Of a stretch of DNA of 64,000 nucleotides, positions 47,065 through 58,270 are shown one piece after another. The position numbers and the translations under genes were made by a program. The number at the start of each line of letters is the position of its first letter. Position 1 is the first letter of the stretch. The DNA is from Lamellibrachia columna. Lineage: Eukaryota > Annelida > Polychaeta > Sabellida > Siboglinidae. A model generated the notes under the pieces. That model was not told the origin of the DNA. It did not search any database and saw nothing but the letters and a program-made list of their open reading frames with translations. Location: the NCBI GenBank assembly GCA_963662155.1, contig OY759263.1:36475573-36539572 (forward strand), read 5' to 3'.

Positions 47065-47826
47065 AGCACAAGTTCTTGCAGTGGGCAGAAGGCTTGACTT
47101 TTAGACATTCTTAGATGGGTTGTTGTGCTATTAGATGAAACAATGTATCAGAACAATTCAACAATGTATACACGATATGCATATATAGATAAGTAGGTTG
47201 ATTGTTCACAACGTATGAGAATCGTGGATTTCTTTCGTGAAATTGCGCCAACACGTGTTTACTAACAAGTTTATGGAAAAGACATCTTTGCTTGGCATTG
47301 TTGGGGCGACTAATGATCAACATCAGATACGCGTTTCGCTCATGGTATGTATGGTATGTGCGTGCGTGCATGCGTGCGTAATTAATTGTTTTAAATAAAT
47401 AATCGTAGTGACAATTTTCGCATCCATTTAGCTGGCAACAGGTCCTCCACAATTGCCAACTTGGTTTTTGGAGTCTGGAGACGGGCTCTCGGCGATGGCG
47501 GAAGGACAAGGGAAATTAATGTTTTATAGTAGATCCAGTTTATTTAAATAGGGTGCAACTAGACATTTACATGTAAGCTATAAACCTATGCAATTATATC
47601 TTTGCAATTAAGTTCTAAAAACGATCAATGATATCTGGGTCAGATGCCCGATGAAGCTACTAGTACTTGTAATTAGTTTAATTATACACCTTGTATGTGG
47701 TAATTATATTGCCGGTTTTTATATGCATATAAGCTCATACTTTGGATTGTAAATACAACACAAACAAGGAAATAAGACTTTAAATTACTACATATTTTAT
47801 TGCATTGCAGTCAATTTTATGTAGGG

Positions 47827-47893
47827 GTTGCTCAACAATTTATTGTATGGGTTGCTCAACAATTTATATAGAGGTTGCTCAACAATAACATAA
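47827..47893. repeat. Short tandem repeat, GTTGCTCAACAATTTAT x3
   Basis: Three near-identical units of GTTGCTCAACAATTTAT at roughly 21-26 bp spacing. Confidence 0.8.
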
Positions 47894-48937
47894 TGTAAAG
47901 ATAGGCCCGTTACAACGCAACATCTTTATTAGTAATTAGCTTAATTGTCATTGGCTATGGCTAATGAATATAAAATGGTAAGAGAGAATTTGCAATACAC
48001 AGTATATGAAGGTATATGCTTTTAGCCATATAGGCATAGGTAATGCCATGTCACAGAGACAACTTAATCGCAATGTAAACAGTGAAAAGGTTAAATTTCA
48101 GGCATGTAGTATTATAGGATATACCATATATGTCACACAGACAATAACTCAGACAAATAAAACTCAATCGCAACGTAAACAACGAAACAGTTAGATGTCA
48201 GGATTAGCATAGCCATATAGAATAAACCAACAAAAAATGTGACCACTTCTAGTTTGTCCAATGCCGTATGAGGGCTGTCCCCACATACACAGTGAAATAT
48301 ATTACATAGTACTTAGCTTCGTACATCAGCATACCAAGTGAACCATGTAACATGGTGCTCATAACCAGGATACTATGTCAAAATAAAACATGGGATCAAC
48401 TTTGCACTTGCACAATGGTTCGCTAAAGATTTTTATTTTATTTAACTTGATGTTATTTTTATGTCGTGCATTATTCCACTGATAAAATAAATAACTGTTA
48501 GTGGTTTAGAAAATAGATCATTGCACAACTGTTTCTTCTTGTTTTGGTGAAGACGTCATAATATATTAAGCATACCTGGTACCACGGTGGTAGCTAACGA
48601 ATTTGGCGCCAGACCCTGACAGTAGGAGTTTTATTTTATATAACTGTAGGCCCTAAGTAATAACTGTACTATAGTAATAAGTGGCTGTGCATATGATACA
48701 TCGCACACATGTGAAGTTCTGAGGACTGCAAAGGTTGCTATAATCTATAGATCACATTGTCTAACAAATTTACCTTTACTCTACTGTATTCTTCGCCGAA
48801 GTTACGACAGTTGCAGTGAAAAATTGCCGCCATTGACATTGTTTATGCTTTAATTTAGGTATCATGACATTGTGACCTTTAGCGGCAAACTTTATCAATA
48901 AAAAAACAACGATGCGTAAATTATCACTAAGGTTATT

Positions 48938-48938
48938 A

Positions 48939-48982
<44 letters not shown>

Positions 48983-48984
48983 CG
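48938..48984. repeat. (ACGC)n microsatellite
   Basis: About twelve tetranucleotide units within the right arm of the inverted repeat. The left arm has only a few GTGC/GTGCAT-like units at 47360-47380. Confidence 0.95.
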
Positions 48985-49212
48985 GGTGTTTACATACCAT
49001 GCGCGAAACTCGTATCTGATGTTGGTCATTAATCGCCCCAACAACGCCAAACAACCGCCGTCTTTTCTATAAAACTTGTTACGTGTTGGCGCAAGCTGCA
49101 GTATCGCACAACGTGTAAAGATTCTCAATAATGTATGCATCACGTGCTGAAATCCGACCACCGCATTGGTTCACACCCGCCCATGGTGCTCAACCTAACT
49201 GCTCAAAAAAAC

Positions 49213-49300
49213 ACGCGACCGGGCTGCCCTCTTTCGCCAAGTTTTCATAATAATTACTGCTCATATTTTACCAATGTGTTTGTGTTGTTCTGTCATAAAT
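49213..49300 (+). repeat. Split direct repeat B1
   Basis: CGACCGGGCTGCCCTCTTTC through ACCAATGTGTTTGTGTTGTT, repeated directly as B2 at 49680-49755, and joined seamlessly to A2. Confidence 0.85.
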
Positions 49301-49481
49301 TGAAGCATAGTGTTATTCACAGGATAACTGATCAACATTCCTAGCCAATCAGATTCAAACCTGTAATACCCCGCGGGCTAATAAAAAGGGACCAATTAGC
49401 ATCCACGCTCCCATGTACGGCGCCAATTCAAACCTAGCATTGGGCCATCTTGTCTCGGCGCTCGACAGAGACACACGCAGA
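49301..49481 (+). repeat. Split direct repeat A2
   Basis: Direct copy of A1. It directly follows B1, the order expected for split direct repeats. Confidence 0.9.
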
Positions 49482-49679
49482 CCCACCCATCAACCCCTTG
49501 CAAATTCTGTAGTAAGGATAGTTCGGCGATTTTTCTTGGGGAAGGCTGGACACCCAGAGGAATGCAGGCCCATGATTGTCTGGTCACTGGCTGGTAGCTG
49601 GCCCAGGACCATGTCCGGTCACGTAAACATCCTGGCCTCGCAGCCAGCCCTCTCGGTGTCACAGCTGGTTCCAGTGAAA

Positions 49680-49757
49680 TACGACCGGGCTGCCCCATTT
49701 TATAATAAATACTGCTCATATCTTACCAATGTGTTTGTGTTGTTCTGTTATAAATAA
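49680..49757 (+). repeat. Split direct repeat B2, right end of the YR element
   Basis: Copy of B1 with about ten changes, ending at GTTCTGTTATAAATAAAAGT where the EGF intron consensus resumes. The 49482-49680 segment between A2 and B2 has no match in the A1/B1 region and is GC-richer. Confidence 0.8.
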
Positions 49758-49864
49758 AAGTAATAAACTGTTATCTCAAAACAAAAAATCCCAGAAATTC
49801 TAATATAGAGAAAATTTCGCAGTAAAATTGTATAGTAACTCATTCAAAAGTATTGATTGAAACG

Positions 49865-49905
49865 CACTTAACAGGCACTTCACAAGTGTTTCCAGTGTAC
49901 CAGAG
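49865..49905 (-). pseudogene. EGF-A exon relic, donor-side end only
   Basis: Complement of GGCACTTCACAAGTGTTTCC with a ruined donor (GTTAAG in place of GTAAGT). The rest of the exon is deleted after TGTACCAG. Confidence 0.6.
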
Positions 49906-50228
49906 TACAATGAAAATATGTTAGTATAAAAAAATATCGACATTAAAACGGTGATTAATAAGTCAAAATAATCATTTACCGTTAAGCAACTAATATATTA
50001 TACTAACAAAGATAATGTCGGGGAAATCATATAATTGGAATCTCTGGACTACGCAATATTATTTCACGTCGTCAATATATCTCCCTATGCTACATATTTG
50101 ATAATTCAAATGAAAGAGGTAAAATAGTCTTCCAAAAAATAGGGAAATCAGATATTCTAATGTAGAGACTATTTCGCAATAAAATTATATAGAAAATCAT
50201 TGGAAAGTATCGATAGAAAAACACTTAC

Positions 50229-50333
50229 CAGACACGTCACAAGTGTTTCCAGTGTATCCATCAATGCAACCACATTTACTTGATTCCTGGTTACACGTTC
50301 CGTGTCCATGACAATCAGAGTCTGCTTTACAAC
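50229..50333 (-). CDS. EGF-A exon (copy B)
   Basis: 105 bp, phase 1-1, CCCTAG acceptor and CTG|GTAAGT donor. Encodes CKADSDCHGHGTCNQESSK and CGCIDGYTGNTCDVSG. Confidence 0.9.
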
Positions 50334-50666
50334 CTAGGGAAATCATCAATGTTACATTTGATTAATATTAAAAGTTCCCATCATGACAAAATAAAATGAA
50401 AAAATTGTATTATTATATCTTACACTAAGAAATAATAGGACAGTGAATAAAAAAAAAACTTATGCTATTGGTAACACTGGACCAAGTAATATTGTCCCAC
50501 ATCGTTGATCTATATCGTGTCTCTCTGTGATCCTTAGTTTGTATTTCAACTGAAAGTGATAAGCTGTTCTCTCAAAATAAAAAACCCAGAAATTCTAATC
50601 TATAGAATATTTCGCAATAAAATTATATAGTAACTCATCCAAAAGAATTGACAGAAACGCACTTAC

Positions 50667-50771
50667 CAGACACTTCACAAGTGTTTCCAGTGTATCCATC
50701 AATGCAACCACATTTACCTGATTCCTGCTTACACGTTCCGTGACCATGACAATCAGAGTCTTCTTTGCAAC
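50667..50771 (-). CDS. EGF-A exon (copy B)
   Basis: 105 bp, phase 1-1. Encodes CKEDSDCHGHGTCKQESGK and CGCIDGYTGNTCEVSG. Spaced 438 bp from the next unit, the tightest spacing in the array together with the 51.1-kb exon. Confidence 0.9.
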
Positions 50772-51102
50772 CTTGGGAAATCATAAATGTCACATTTGTT
50801 AATACCAAAAGTTCCAATCATGATCAGTGTAATGAAAACATTTCAATAGAATCCATTACACTAAGCAATATCAGAACAGTGATTACTTAAATGTCGACAC
50901 TACCACGTTTTTCAACCAAAACTAATATCGTAGAACTATATCGTGCGTCTCTCGTTCCTTCGTTTTTTTATATACTAAATAAAACAGGTAAAACAGTGTC
51001 TTCAAAACAATCTTTCGATAAACACAATTTTTAATATGGAGAATATTTCGCAATAAAATGATATAGGAAATCATTGGAATGTATTGATAGAAAAACACTT
51101 AC

Positions 51103-51207
51103 CAGACACTCCGCAAGTGTTTCCAGTGTATCCATCAATGCAACCACATTTACCTGATTCCTGGTTACACGTTCCGTGTCCATTACAATCAGAGTCTGCT
51201 TTGCAAC
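51103..51207 (-). CDS. EGF-A exon (copy B)
   Basis: 105 bp, phase 1-1. Encodes CKADSDCNGHGTCNQESGK and CGCIDGYTGNTCGVSG (Gly replaces the usual Glu after Cys6). Confidence 0.9.
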
Positions 51208-51594
51208 CTAGCGAAATTATAAATGCCGCATTGGGTCACTATGAAAAGTTCCCATCATGATAAATAAAATGACAACATTTTATTATTATATCTTACACTA
51301 AGAAATAATAGGACAGTGAATAATAATTCAAAATAATCGTTTATACAAATCAAGACTTATTACATTTTCAAAACCAAAGTTAATTTGGGGGCAATGATGT
51401 TATTGGTAACACTGGACCACGTGCTATTTTCCCACATTGTCGATCTATATTGTGTCTCTCTGTGGTCCTTAGTTTGTGTTTCAATTGAAAGCGATAAACT
51501 CAACATAAAAAACATAGAATTTCTAATATAGAGAATATTTCGCAATAAAATTATATAGTAACTAATTCAAAACTATTGACATAAATGCACTTAC

Positions 51595-51699
51595 CAGACA
51601 CTTCACAAGTGTTTCCAGTGTATCCATCAATGCAACCACATTTACCTGATTTCTGGTTACATGTTCCGTGACCATGACAATCAGAGTCTGCTTTGCAAC
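51595..51699 (-). CDS. EGF-A exon (copy B)
   Basis: 105 bp, phase 1-1. Encodes CKADSDCHGHGTCNQKSGK and CGCIDGYTGNTCEVSG. The intron upstream (towards 56.1 kb) was split by a 4-kb LINE. Confidence 0.9.
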
Positions 51700-51948
51700 C
51701 TAGGGAAATCATAAATGTCACACTTGATCAATAATACTGGTTCCCGTGATGATTACTATAAGAAAGTTCTTAATAATGTATTACACTGAACGATAAAAGT
51801 AAGTGAGCATTGAATAATAATAATAAATGGTTTACAGAAATAATCATATTATTACATTTTAAAACTTAAATTAATGTCGGGGAACTCATTTTATTGGTTT
51901 CACTTGATCACATAATATAATTTCACGTCGTCAAAATATGTGTTCCCT

Positions 51949-51994
51949 CTTTGTGTGTTCCATAATTGATATATCAATTATGGAACACACAAAG
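51949..51994. repeat. 46-bp perfect palindrome at LINE 5' junction
   Basis: Arms of 23 bp (51949-51971 and 51972-51994) around TTGATATATCAA are exactly complementary. The left half is ordinary EGF intron sequence (CTTTGTGTGTTCCATAATTG); the right half is its inverse and runs straight into the LINE. Confidence 0.95.
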
Positions 51995-54900
51995 GGTGTA
52001 TGGGGTGACAGGGTGGGGCAGTACCTCTGGCTGGGGGGTTGCCATGTCCTTTTCAGGACAGCTCGTCCACCTTTGGTCTCCACCCTGCACTCAGCTCTCA
52101 CCTGTGGCTCCCCGTAGCTGTTTGCATGCGACAGTGGCCACACCCCGGGCAACAGCTTTGGCAGGCCGGCTAAACCAGGTGAGGGTAGCCGTCGGGTCTC
52201 AAAGACTCGGTAAGCTAGGGCTTGTCTACCTAAGCATGTGAAGACTGGACTCGGCGGACTGCGCGGAGGAAACCACCAGCTGGTTCAACAAGCAGAAAGG
52301 CGATTCCAAGCAATGCGTCGTGGAGCGCGGAGAGCACGACGAGACACATAGGACGTCATGGTCATCCACTGCACCCGCCTCCGTCTCCAGCCGTCTCGGC
52401 CTTGTCCTGCTGCTGGATTCAGATGGTTTCGGGCGAGAGAGTGAGGTCGACGAAATGCGCAACTCTTCCTCACTTTAATCAAAGTCACCGCGCAAGTCAC
52501 TCTTGTCATCCACCCATCCCATCCCAATCATCATCTTCTAGTCCTGTGGCGACAGGCAAGCGACGAAGTGGTAGGTGTGGGTACACTGGCAGCCGTAGCC
52601 GCAAACATGCACACAGGCGGCGCAGGCCATATGGTCGCTCTTCACTGACATGGAGCAGCAGTGGAGTTCGGCAGCCACCTGAGCGACTGAGCAGCCCAAT
52701 TCAGGAACGTACTGCTCACCTCCTGGCATGAGGAAGGGGCAAGAAAATGTGCCCTAAACATTGCCTGCTCCACCTTTCCCTAGCTAGCTTAGGTGGGGGT
52801 GGGGGCCCTACTTCAGCGGTCGAAACTCAAAGAAAAAAATGAGGATTGTTCCTCTCACCCTTGGCGCATGGAACGTGCGCACACTCCTGGACAAGAGACG
52901 ATGCGGACAGACCTCAAAGGAAAACCGCTCTGGTTGGAAAGGAACTCGCCGGATACAACATCGACATAGCAGCCTTGAGTGAGACCCGGCTTGCAGGAAA
53001 AGGCGAGCTTTATGAAAGGGGCTCTGGCTACACCTTTTAGAGTGGCCGAGGAAGTGAAGAGCGTCGTGAGGCTGGTGTTGCCTTTGCAGTGAAGACAGCT
53101 CTTGTTGGCAAGCTGGCTGGACCTCCAAATGGAGTGAACGACAGGCTTATGACCATGAAACTCCCCCTCTCGTTTGGAAGGCATCTTACCATCATCAGTG
53201 CCTATGCTCCCACCATGACCAACTCAGATGAAGTGAAGTTCAAATTCTATGAGGAACTTCACTCTGCCATTGCTGCTGTTCCGAAAGCAGACAAGCTCAT
53301 CATTCTTTGTGACTTCAATGCTAGAGTCGGCTCTGACAACGTCTCCTGGGATGGGGTCATTGGAGAGTATGGAGTGGGCCACTGCAACAGCAACGGTCTC
53401 CTACTGCTCCAGACCTGCGCAGAGCATGAACTACTGATCACCAACACAGTCTTCCGCCTCCCTACCCGAAACAGGACGTCATGGATGCACCCTCGATCTA
53501 AGCACTGGCATCTTATTGACTACGTCGTCGTCAGGAAGAGGGACAGGCAGGATATGCGGGTGACAAAGTCTATGTGCGGCGCTGATTGCTGGACAGACCA
53601 CTGCCTCATCGTCAGCAACCTCAACATCCGAGTCCAACCTAAAAGGCAAGGCAAGAAGGCTCCAAAAAGGCTTAATATCACCCAACTGAAGAACACCAAC
53701 ACCAAACAGTGTTTTGTGGACATCTTGGAAGTACGTATGGAATCCACCCCTCTAGACAGCCAGAATATGGAGGCCGACTGGGCGACCCTCAGAGAGCTGG
53801 TCTACAACACAGTTACTGAGATCCTGGGGCCCTCGACCAGAAAGCACAAGGACTGGTTTGACGAAAACTGCGACGAGATCGAGAACTACTGGACGAGAAA
53901 CACCGTCTCCATCATGCCTACCTCAGTAGCCTCAAGTCCACCTCAAAGAAAGATGCATACAACACCATACGCAAAACTGTACAGCAGAAACTCTGTTAGA
54001 TGCAAGACACTTGGCTGAGAAATAAAGCTGATGTGATCCAAAGCTACGCTGACAGGCATGACCTGAAGAACTTCTACGATGCCCTGAAAGAAGTCTACGG
54101 TCCAACATCCTCAGGATCATCTCCTCAGTGCAGACGGGAACACACTGTTCACAGACAAGGAGAAGATTCTTGTACGGTGGGCTGAACACTTCAACAGCGT
54201 CCTGAACCGCCCTTCATCCATCAATAATGAAGCCATAAACCGTCTCCCCCAAGTGCCCATCAATGAAGCGCTGGATGACCCACCAACTTTGCTTGAGACC
54301 CAGAAAGCGATCCGTCTGCTCTCCAGTGGCAAGGCTCCTGGTTCAGACTCCATTCCTGCCGAGGTCTACAAGGAAGGTGGCTCAACTTTGACTGAAAAGT
54401 TCCATCAGCCGTTTCTACTCATGTGGCAGCAGGAGACGAAGATGCTTCTATCATACACCTGTACAAGCGAAAAGGAAATCATCAGGTCTGCGACAACCAC
54501 CGAGGTATATCCTTGCTCTCCATTGCAGGCAAGATACTTGCCAGGATCCTGCTTAACCGTCTCACAACGCACCTTGACCAGGGACTCCTACCAGAGAGCC
54601 AGTGTGGATTCTGGAAAGAGCGCGGGACCACCGACATGGTGTTTGCTGCAAGGCAGCTGCAAGAGAAATGTCAGGAGCAGAACTCTGACCTGTTCTCTAC
54701 CTATGTTGACCTGACCAAGGCCTTCGATACGGTTAGCAGAGAGGGTCTGTGGAAGATCATGGCCACGTACGGATGCCCACGGAAGTTTATCTCCATGGTG
54801 CAGCAATTCCACGCTGGCATGAAAGCACAAGTTCAGGACAACGGTGAGATATCGGAGCCATTTCCTGTCTCTAACGGCGTCAAGCAGGGCTGCGTCTTGG

Positions 54901-56050
54901 CACCAACACTGTTCAGCCTCATGTTTTCCGCAATGCTGACTGACGCTTTCAGAGACGGTGACGTTGGAATCGACCTCATATACCGTTCAACCTCAGGAGG
55001 CTTCAAGCAAAAACCAAGGTCAAGACAGACATCATCAGGGACTTCCTGTTTGCTGATGACTGTGCCCTCAACGCCGGCCCAGAAGCTGATATGCAACGCA
55101 GCGTAGACACATTTTCCATAGCCTGCACAAACTTCCGTCTCACCATCAGCAAAAAGAAGACTGAAGTACTGCACCAGCCGGCCCCAGGGAATCCCTATGT
55201 TGAGCCCAACATTACAGTCAACGGTCAGATACTCAGTGCAGTGAACAGGTTCACCTATCTTGGCAGCACACTGTCTCAAAATGTCACCATTGATGACGAG
55301 GTGAACGTCAGAATTGCAAGGGCCAGCGCGACCTTCGGCAGACTACATGCCAATGTCTGGAACAGAAGAGGCATTAGTCTACAGACCAAGCTGAAGGTGT
55401 ACAGGGCAATAGTGCTCCCCACTCTGCTCTACGCATGTGAAACATGGACAGTGTACCAACGCCAGGCCAAGAAGCTGAACCACTTCCACACAACATGCCT
55501 CAGGAAACTCCTCAACATCAAGTGGCAGGACAGGATTCCAGACACAGAGGTACTTGCCCAAGCAGACCTGCCCAGCATCTATACCATCATAATGCAGTTC
55601 GAGCTATGCTGGGTAGGATATGTAGCCCGCATGCCAGACCATCGGCTCCCAAAAAGGCTCTTCGCTGGCGAACTACAGCAAGGAAAGCGGTCCCATGGAG
55701 ACCAGAAGAAGCGGTTCAAAGACACTCTAAAAACATCCCTGAAAGCATTTGCCATCACCCCCGACTCCTGGGAACAAACCGCCATGGACCGGGCCATGTG
55801 GCGTTCCTCCGTGCACAAAGGCTCCAAGATATGCGAGGCCACAGGACCGCTGCAGCAGAGCAAAGGAGGCAAGCCAGGAAAGCCCGAGCCAGCAATCCTC
55901 AAGATGACGTCTCCCTCATCCCCTGTCCCAACTGCCAACGTACCTTCCGTGCACTGATTGGCCTTGTCAGCCATCTGCGCACTCACCAGATCCAGCCCCA
56001 ACTACCCCCAGATGACTAGAGTGGTCCTCGTCGACTCGACGGACGAACAT
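51995..56050 (+). mobile_element. APE-type LINE with C-terminal C2H2 finger, near full length
   Basis: GC-rich plus-strand element inserted in an EGF-A intron. A 5' region of about 840 bp without clear coding is followed by one long pol frame (52839-56019) encoding AP endonuclease, RT, a C-terminal domain and a C2H2 finger. The right edge passes into intron sequence near AAATGAAAAAACTTTCG at about 56057. No poly(A); the end is a short ACATGATC. Base composition differs sharply from the AT-rich surroundings. This family is often mis-annotated in animal genomes as craniofacial development protein 2. Clade uncertain (RTE-like is a guess). Confidence 0.9.
52839..56019 (+). pseudogene. LINE pol: endonuclease, reverse transcriptase, C2H2 finger (frameshifted)
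   Basis: ATG at 52839 begins MRIVPLTLGAWNVRTLLDK (endonuclease start, Asn in WNVRT), with a frameshift into YNIDIAALSETRLAGKGE (Glu in SETR) and a stop near 53038. Then ISAYAPTMTN, LIILCDFNARVGSDN, HWHLIDYVVVRKRDRQD and ADCWTDHCLIVSNL (catalytic DH). RT: ISLLSIAGKILARILLNRL, YVDLTKAFDTVSREGLW, NGVKQGCVLAPTLFSLMFS and LFADDCALN at about 55055. C-terminal: LLYACETWTVYQRQ, CPNCQRTFRALIGLVSHLRT. At least four frameshifts and one stop, so dead but young-looking. Confidence 0.88.
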
Positions 56051-56156
56051 GATCAAATGAAAAAACTTTCGAAATACAGATATTCTAATATTGAGAATAT
56101 TTTGCATTAAAATGATATAAGAAATCATTCAATACGATTGATGGAAAGCCACTTAC

Positions 56157-56261
56157 CAAACACTTCGCAAGTGGTTCCAGTGTATCCATCAGTGCAACCA
56201 CATTTACCAGATTCCTGATGACACGTCCCGTGATCATGACAATCAGAGTTTGCTTTGCAAG
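56157..56261 (-). CDS. EGF-A' exon adjacent to FTP domain (copy B)
   Basis: 105 bp, phase 1-1, TTCCCAG acceptor. Encodes ACKANSDCHDHGTCHQESG and CGCTDGYTGTTCEVFG; same subtype as 33679-33783, which fixes the orientation and register of the duplicated module. Confidence 0.9.
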
Positions 56262-56614
56262 CTGGGAAATCATAAATGATTCATTTTATCCGTGCTAATA
56301 TTTCCCATAATGAATACTACAGCAACGTTTTACTATTATACATTATACTAAGCGATATTATAACAGGGAAAAATAATGATTTTCAAGAATCATGCCATTA
56401 ATACATTTTATCACTGTAACTATGACGGCTGGCATAGCTGACCCAATGTTATTAGTATTAACAAGAAATATCGTGTATAATGGCGGATGCGTATAATACA
56501 TACAGTATTCGTTCTCAACGTAGGGATATTCGTTGCGAAATATCTGCAACAATTCACACCAAAACAGAACAATCTTGATAGAACCAATTTTAATGAACAG
56601 TTTACAATGCTTAC

Positions 56615-56833
56615 CTGTAGAGGTAGTACCGTATACCTCCACTTCACACAATGTAAGTGTTCTCCGTGGCTGTGGTAATAGTATCTTGACATATCGTCCT
56701 GTCGCGCCTGCGTTGCACGTGATGCGTTTCGTATTATCGACAACGAACGTGATGACTGACTTTGCGCAATATTTTGGATCTGACCCTTCAGCCCGTTTGG
56801 AGATGATAATTTGGAGGCCATTCAAACTCTTAC
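56615..56833 (-). CDS. FTP/fucolectin domain, C-terminal half exon (copy B, intact)
   Basis: 219 bp, phase 1-1, CATTAG acceptor and ACAG|GTAAGC donor. Encodes NGLQIIISKRAEGSDPKYC, KRITCNAGATGRYVKILLP and TLTLCEVEVYG. The CNAG-GRYV and LTLCEVEVYG words are hallmarks of FTP/fucolectin C-termini. Open throughout, unlike copy A. Confidence 0.9.
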
Positions 56834-56982
56834 CTAATGGAGTACGCAGTCATAGTAGTTGTAAGTGTAGTGTTACTACATCTATTTATATGTAACGTCC
56901 TCATCACTTACCATTGATACATAATTAGAAATTGGCAATGTAGTAATAAGTTAGATTAGTTTGGCATTATGTAAAATTTATG

Positions 56983-57084
56983 TACAGCTTGGCTTGACGG
57001 CTGAATCATATGTACGATCAATATATATATATATATATATATATATATTGATCGTACATATGATTCAGCCGTCAAGCCAAGCTA
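56983..57084. repeat. Perfect inverted repeat with (AT)n centre (copy B)
   Basis: AGCTTGGCTTGACGGCTGAA and onward through GTACGATCAATAT is followed by an AT run and the exact inverse up to TTCAGCCGTCAAGCCAAGCT. Arms are at least 40 bp without mismatch, able to form a long cruciform. A further direct copy of the arm lies at 57308-57345. Confidence 0.92.
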
Positions 57085-57131
57085 TATATAATATATATTC
57101 ATCGAACATAGGGTTCAATATATTGATCGAA

Positions 57132-57170
<39 letters not shown>

Positions 57171-57376
57171 CTAAGTGTGGTGTTGCTACATCTATTTATA
57201 TGTAACGTCTTCATCACTTACCATTTATACATAATTAGAAATTGGTAATGTAGTAATTAGTAATAATTTAGATGAGCTTGGCATGTTGGGAAAATGTATC
57301 TACCCTGCTTGGCTTGACGGCTGAAACTTATTTTCGATCAATATGTATATTATAAATAAAATAAATAATATAAATG

Positions 57377-57444
<68 letters not shown>
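57377..57444. repeat. (AT)n microsatellite
   Basis: About 68 bp of AT dinucleotide in the FTP intron of copy B; a shorter run is at the matching site of copy A (35293-35318). Confidence 0.95.
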
Positions 57445-57447
<3 letters not shown>

Positions 57448-57474
57448 GCCACGAGGTAAAACTAACTAAATTTA

Positions 57475-58225
57475 TTGGATAATTATTAAAATTAGTTTAT
57501 AATTAAAATACGAAACTGAAAATTGTGATATGATTATGTAGTGGTTTGTCCATCTCAACATATATAGCAGCTACATTTACCATTAAACATAATGATAATA
57601 TGCAGTAATAGCGTGTATATCCTCAAGTACCTAGGTTCAGAGGTGCAACAAAAACATATTCATTAAGCATCATCGGTAAACAGGAGGTGAAAAAGTAATT
57701 ACTAGAACGAAAGACCACCGAGTGCAATAGGGCACATCCAATAGCGTGTTTTATTAATAAATAAGTCAGCTATATTGATACAAATGTTAGTGTTTCCTTA
57801 ACCTTCACTACATTTAATATGGCACCAATTTCTGATGCGATGGTAAGCTAATCTGTAACCAACTTATTACTACACACAAGTTTGAATTATTAAAAATAAC
57901 AATTGTTCGAAGTTAGTCTTTTGATGAATACACAAATAAGACATAATTATATCTACCAATGTGCAAATCTGATCAATATGTTTAAACTAACATTTACACC
58001 ATTTTTGTCGTACTGACGTATACATCTGATCCCAATCATCAGCATAAGTTTGTGACAGTGGAACCTACACGATAATATCCGAAGAACTGATTCAATGGTA
58101 ATGTTACTCAAACATGCATACATTTAATTAACGGATTAATGGGTGATAGCAAGGAATTTAGATTTGGAAATATATTACTTGTCAGCATCATCGATTTCTA
58201 TATGAATATAGGACCCACTGTTCCA
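57475..58225. other. 750-bp segment present in copy B, absent in copy A
   Basis: Copy A passes directly from CACGAGATAAAACTAA to TTTTAATGTAATGTGCTT at about 35340-35355, while copy B has about 750 bp of AT-rich sequence between the same words. I see no coding sequence or clear terminal repeats, so insertion in B or deletion in A cannot be decided. Confidence 0.7.
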
Positions 58226-58270
58226 TGTTTTAATGTAATGTGCTTGGACAATAGAATGGCAGAATATGTA

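Larger units (their letters stand above)
47190..49130. repeat. Inverted repeat pair inside the YR element
   Basis: About 47200-47440 (with TTGTTGGGGCGACTAATGAT and GATACGCGTTTCGCTCATGG) is inverted at about 48900-49130 (CATGCGCGAAACTCGTATCT, GGTCATTAATCGCCCCAACA). The arms are roughly 80% alike, with a gap made by the ACGC microsatellite. Between them there is no coding sequence. Either a separate DNA transposon/MITE of about 1.9 kb lies inside, or these arms are part of the retroelement. Confidence 0.7.
45299..49757 (+). mobile_element. DIRS/Ngaro-like tyrosine-recombinase retroelement, internally deleted
   Basis: Inserted in an EGF-A intron: host sequence stops at ATATATCAATTT and resumes at AAAGTAATAAACTGTTATCT. 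From the left: direct repeat A1, the first codons of a gag-like frame, an RNase H domain, a tyrosine recombinase, a long non-coding part with inverted repeats, then B1, A2 and B2. This A1-ORFs-B1-A2-B2 layout is the split-direct-repeat structure known from Ngaro/PAT-type YR retroelements, and unlike DIRS1 inverted termini. RT and most of gag are missing (deletion near 45660) and the recombinase is broken, so it is non-autonomous. No obvious target duplication, as expected for YR elements. Confidence 0.8.

Noticed and set aside
49413..49757. Open frame across A2/B2 of the YR element
   Set aside because: It spans repeat boundaries and ends in the terminal repeat; a gag remnant is possible between A2 and B2 but not supported.
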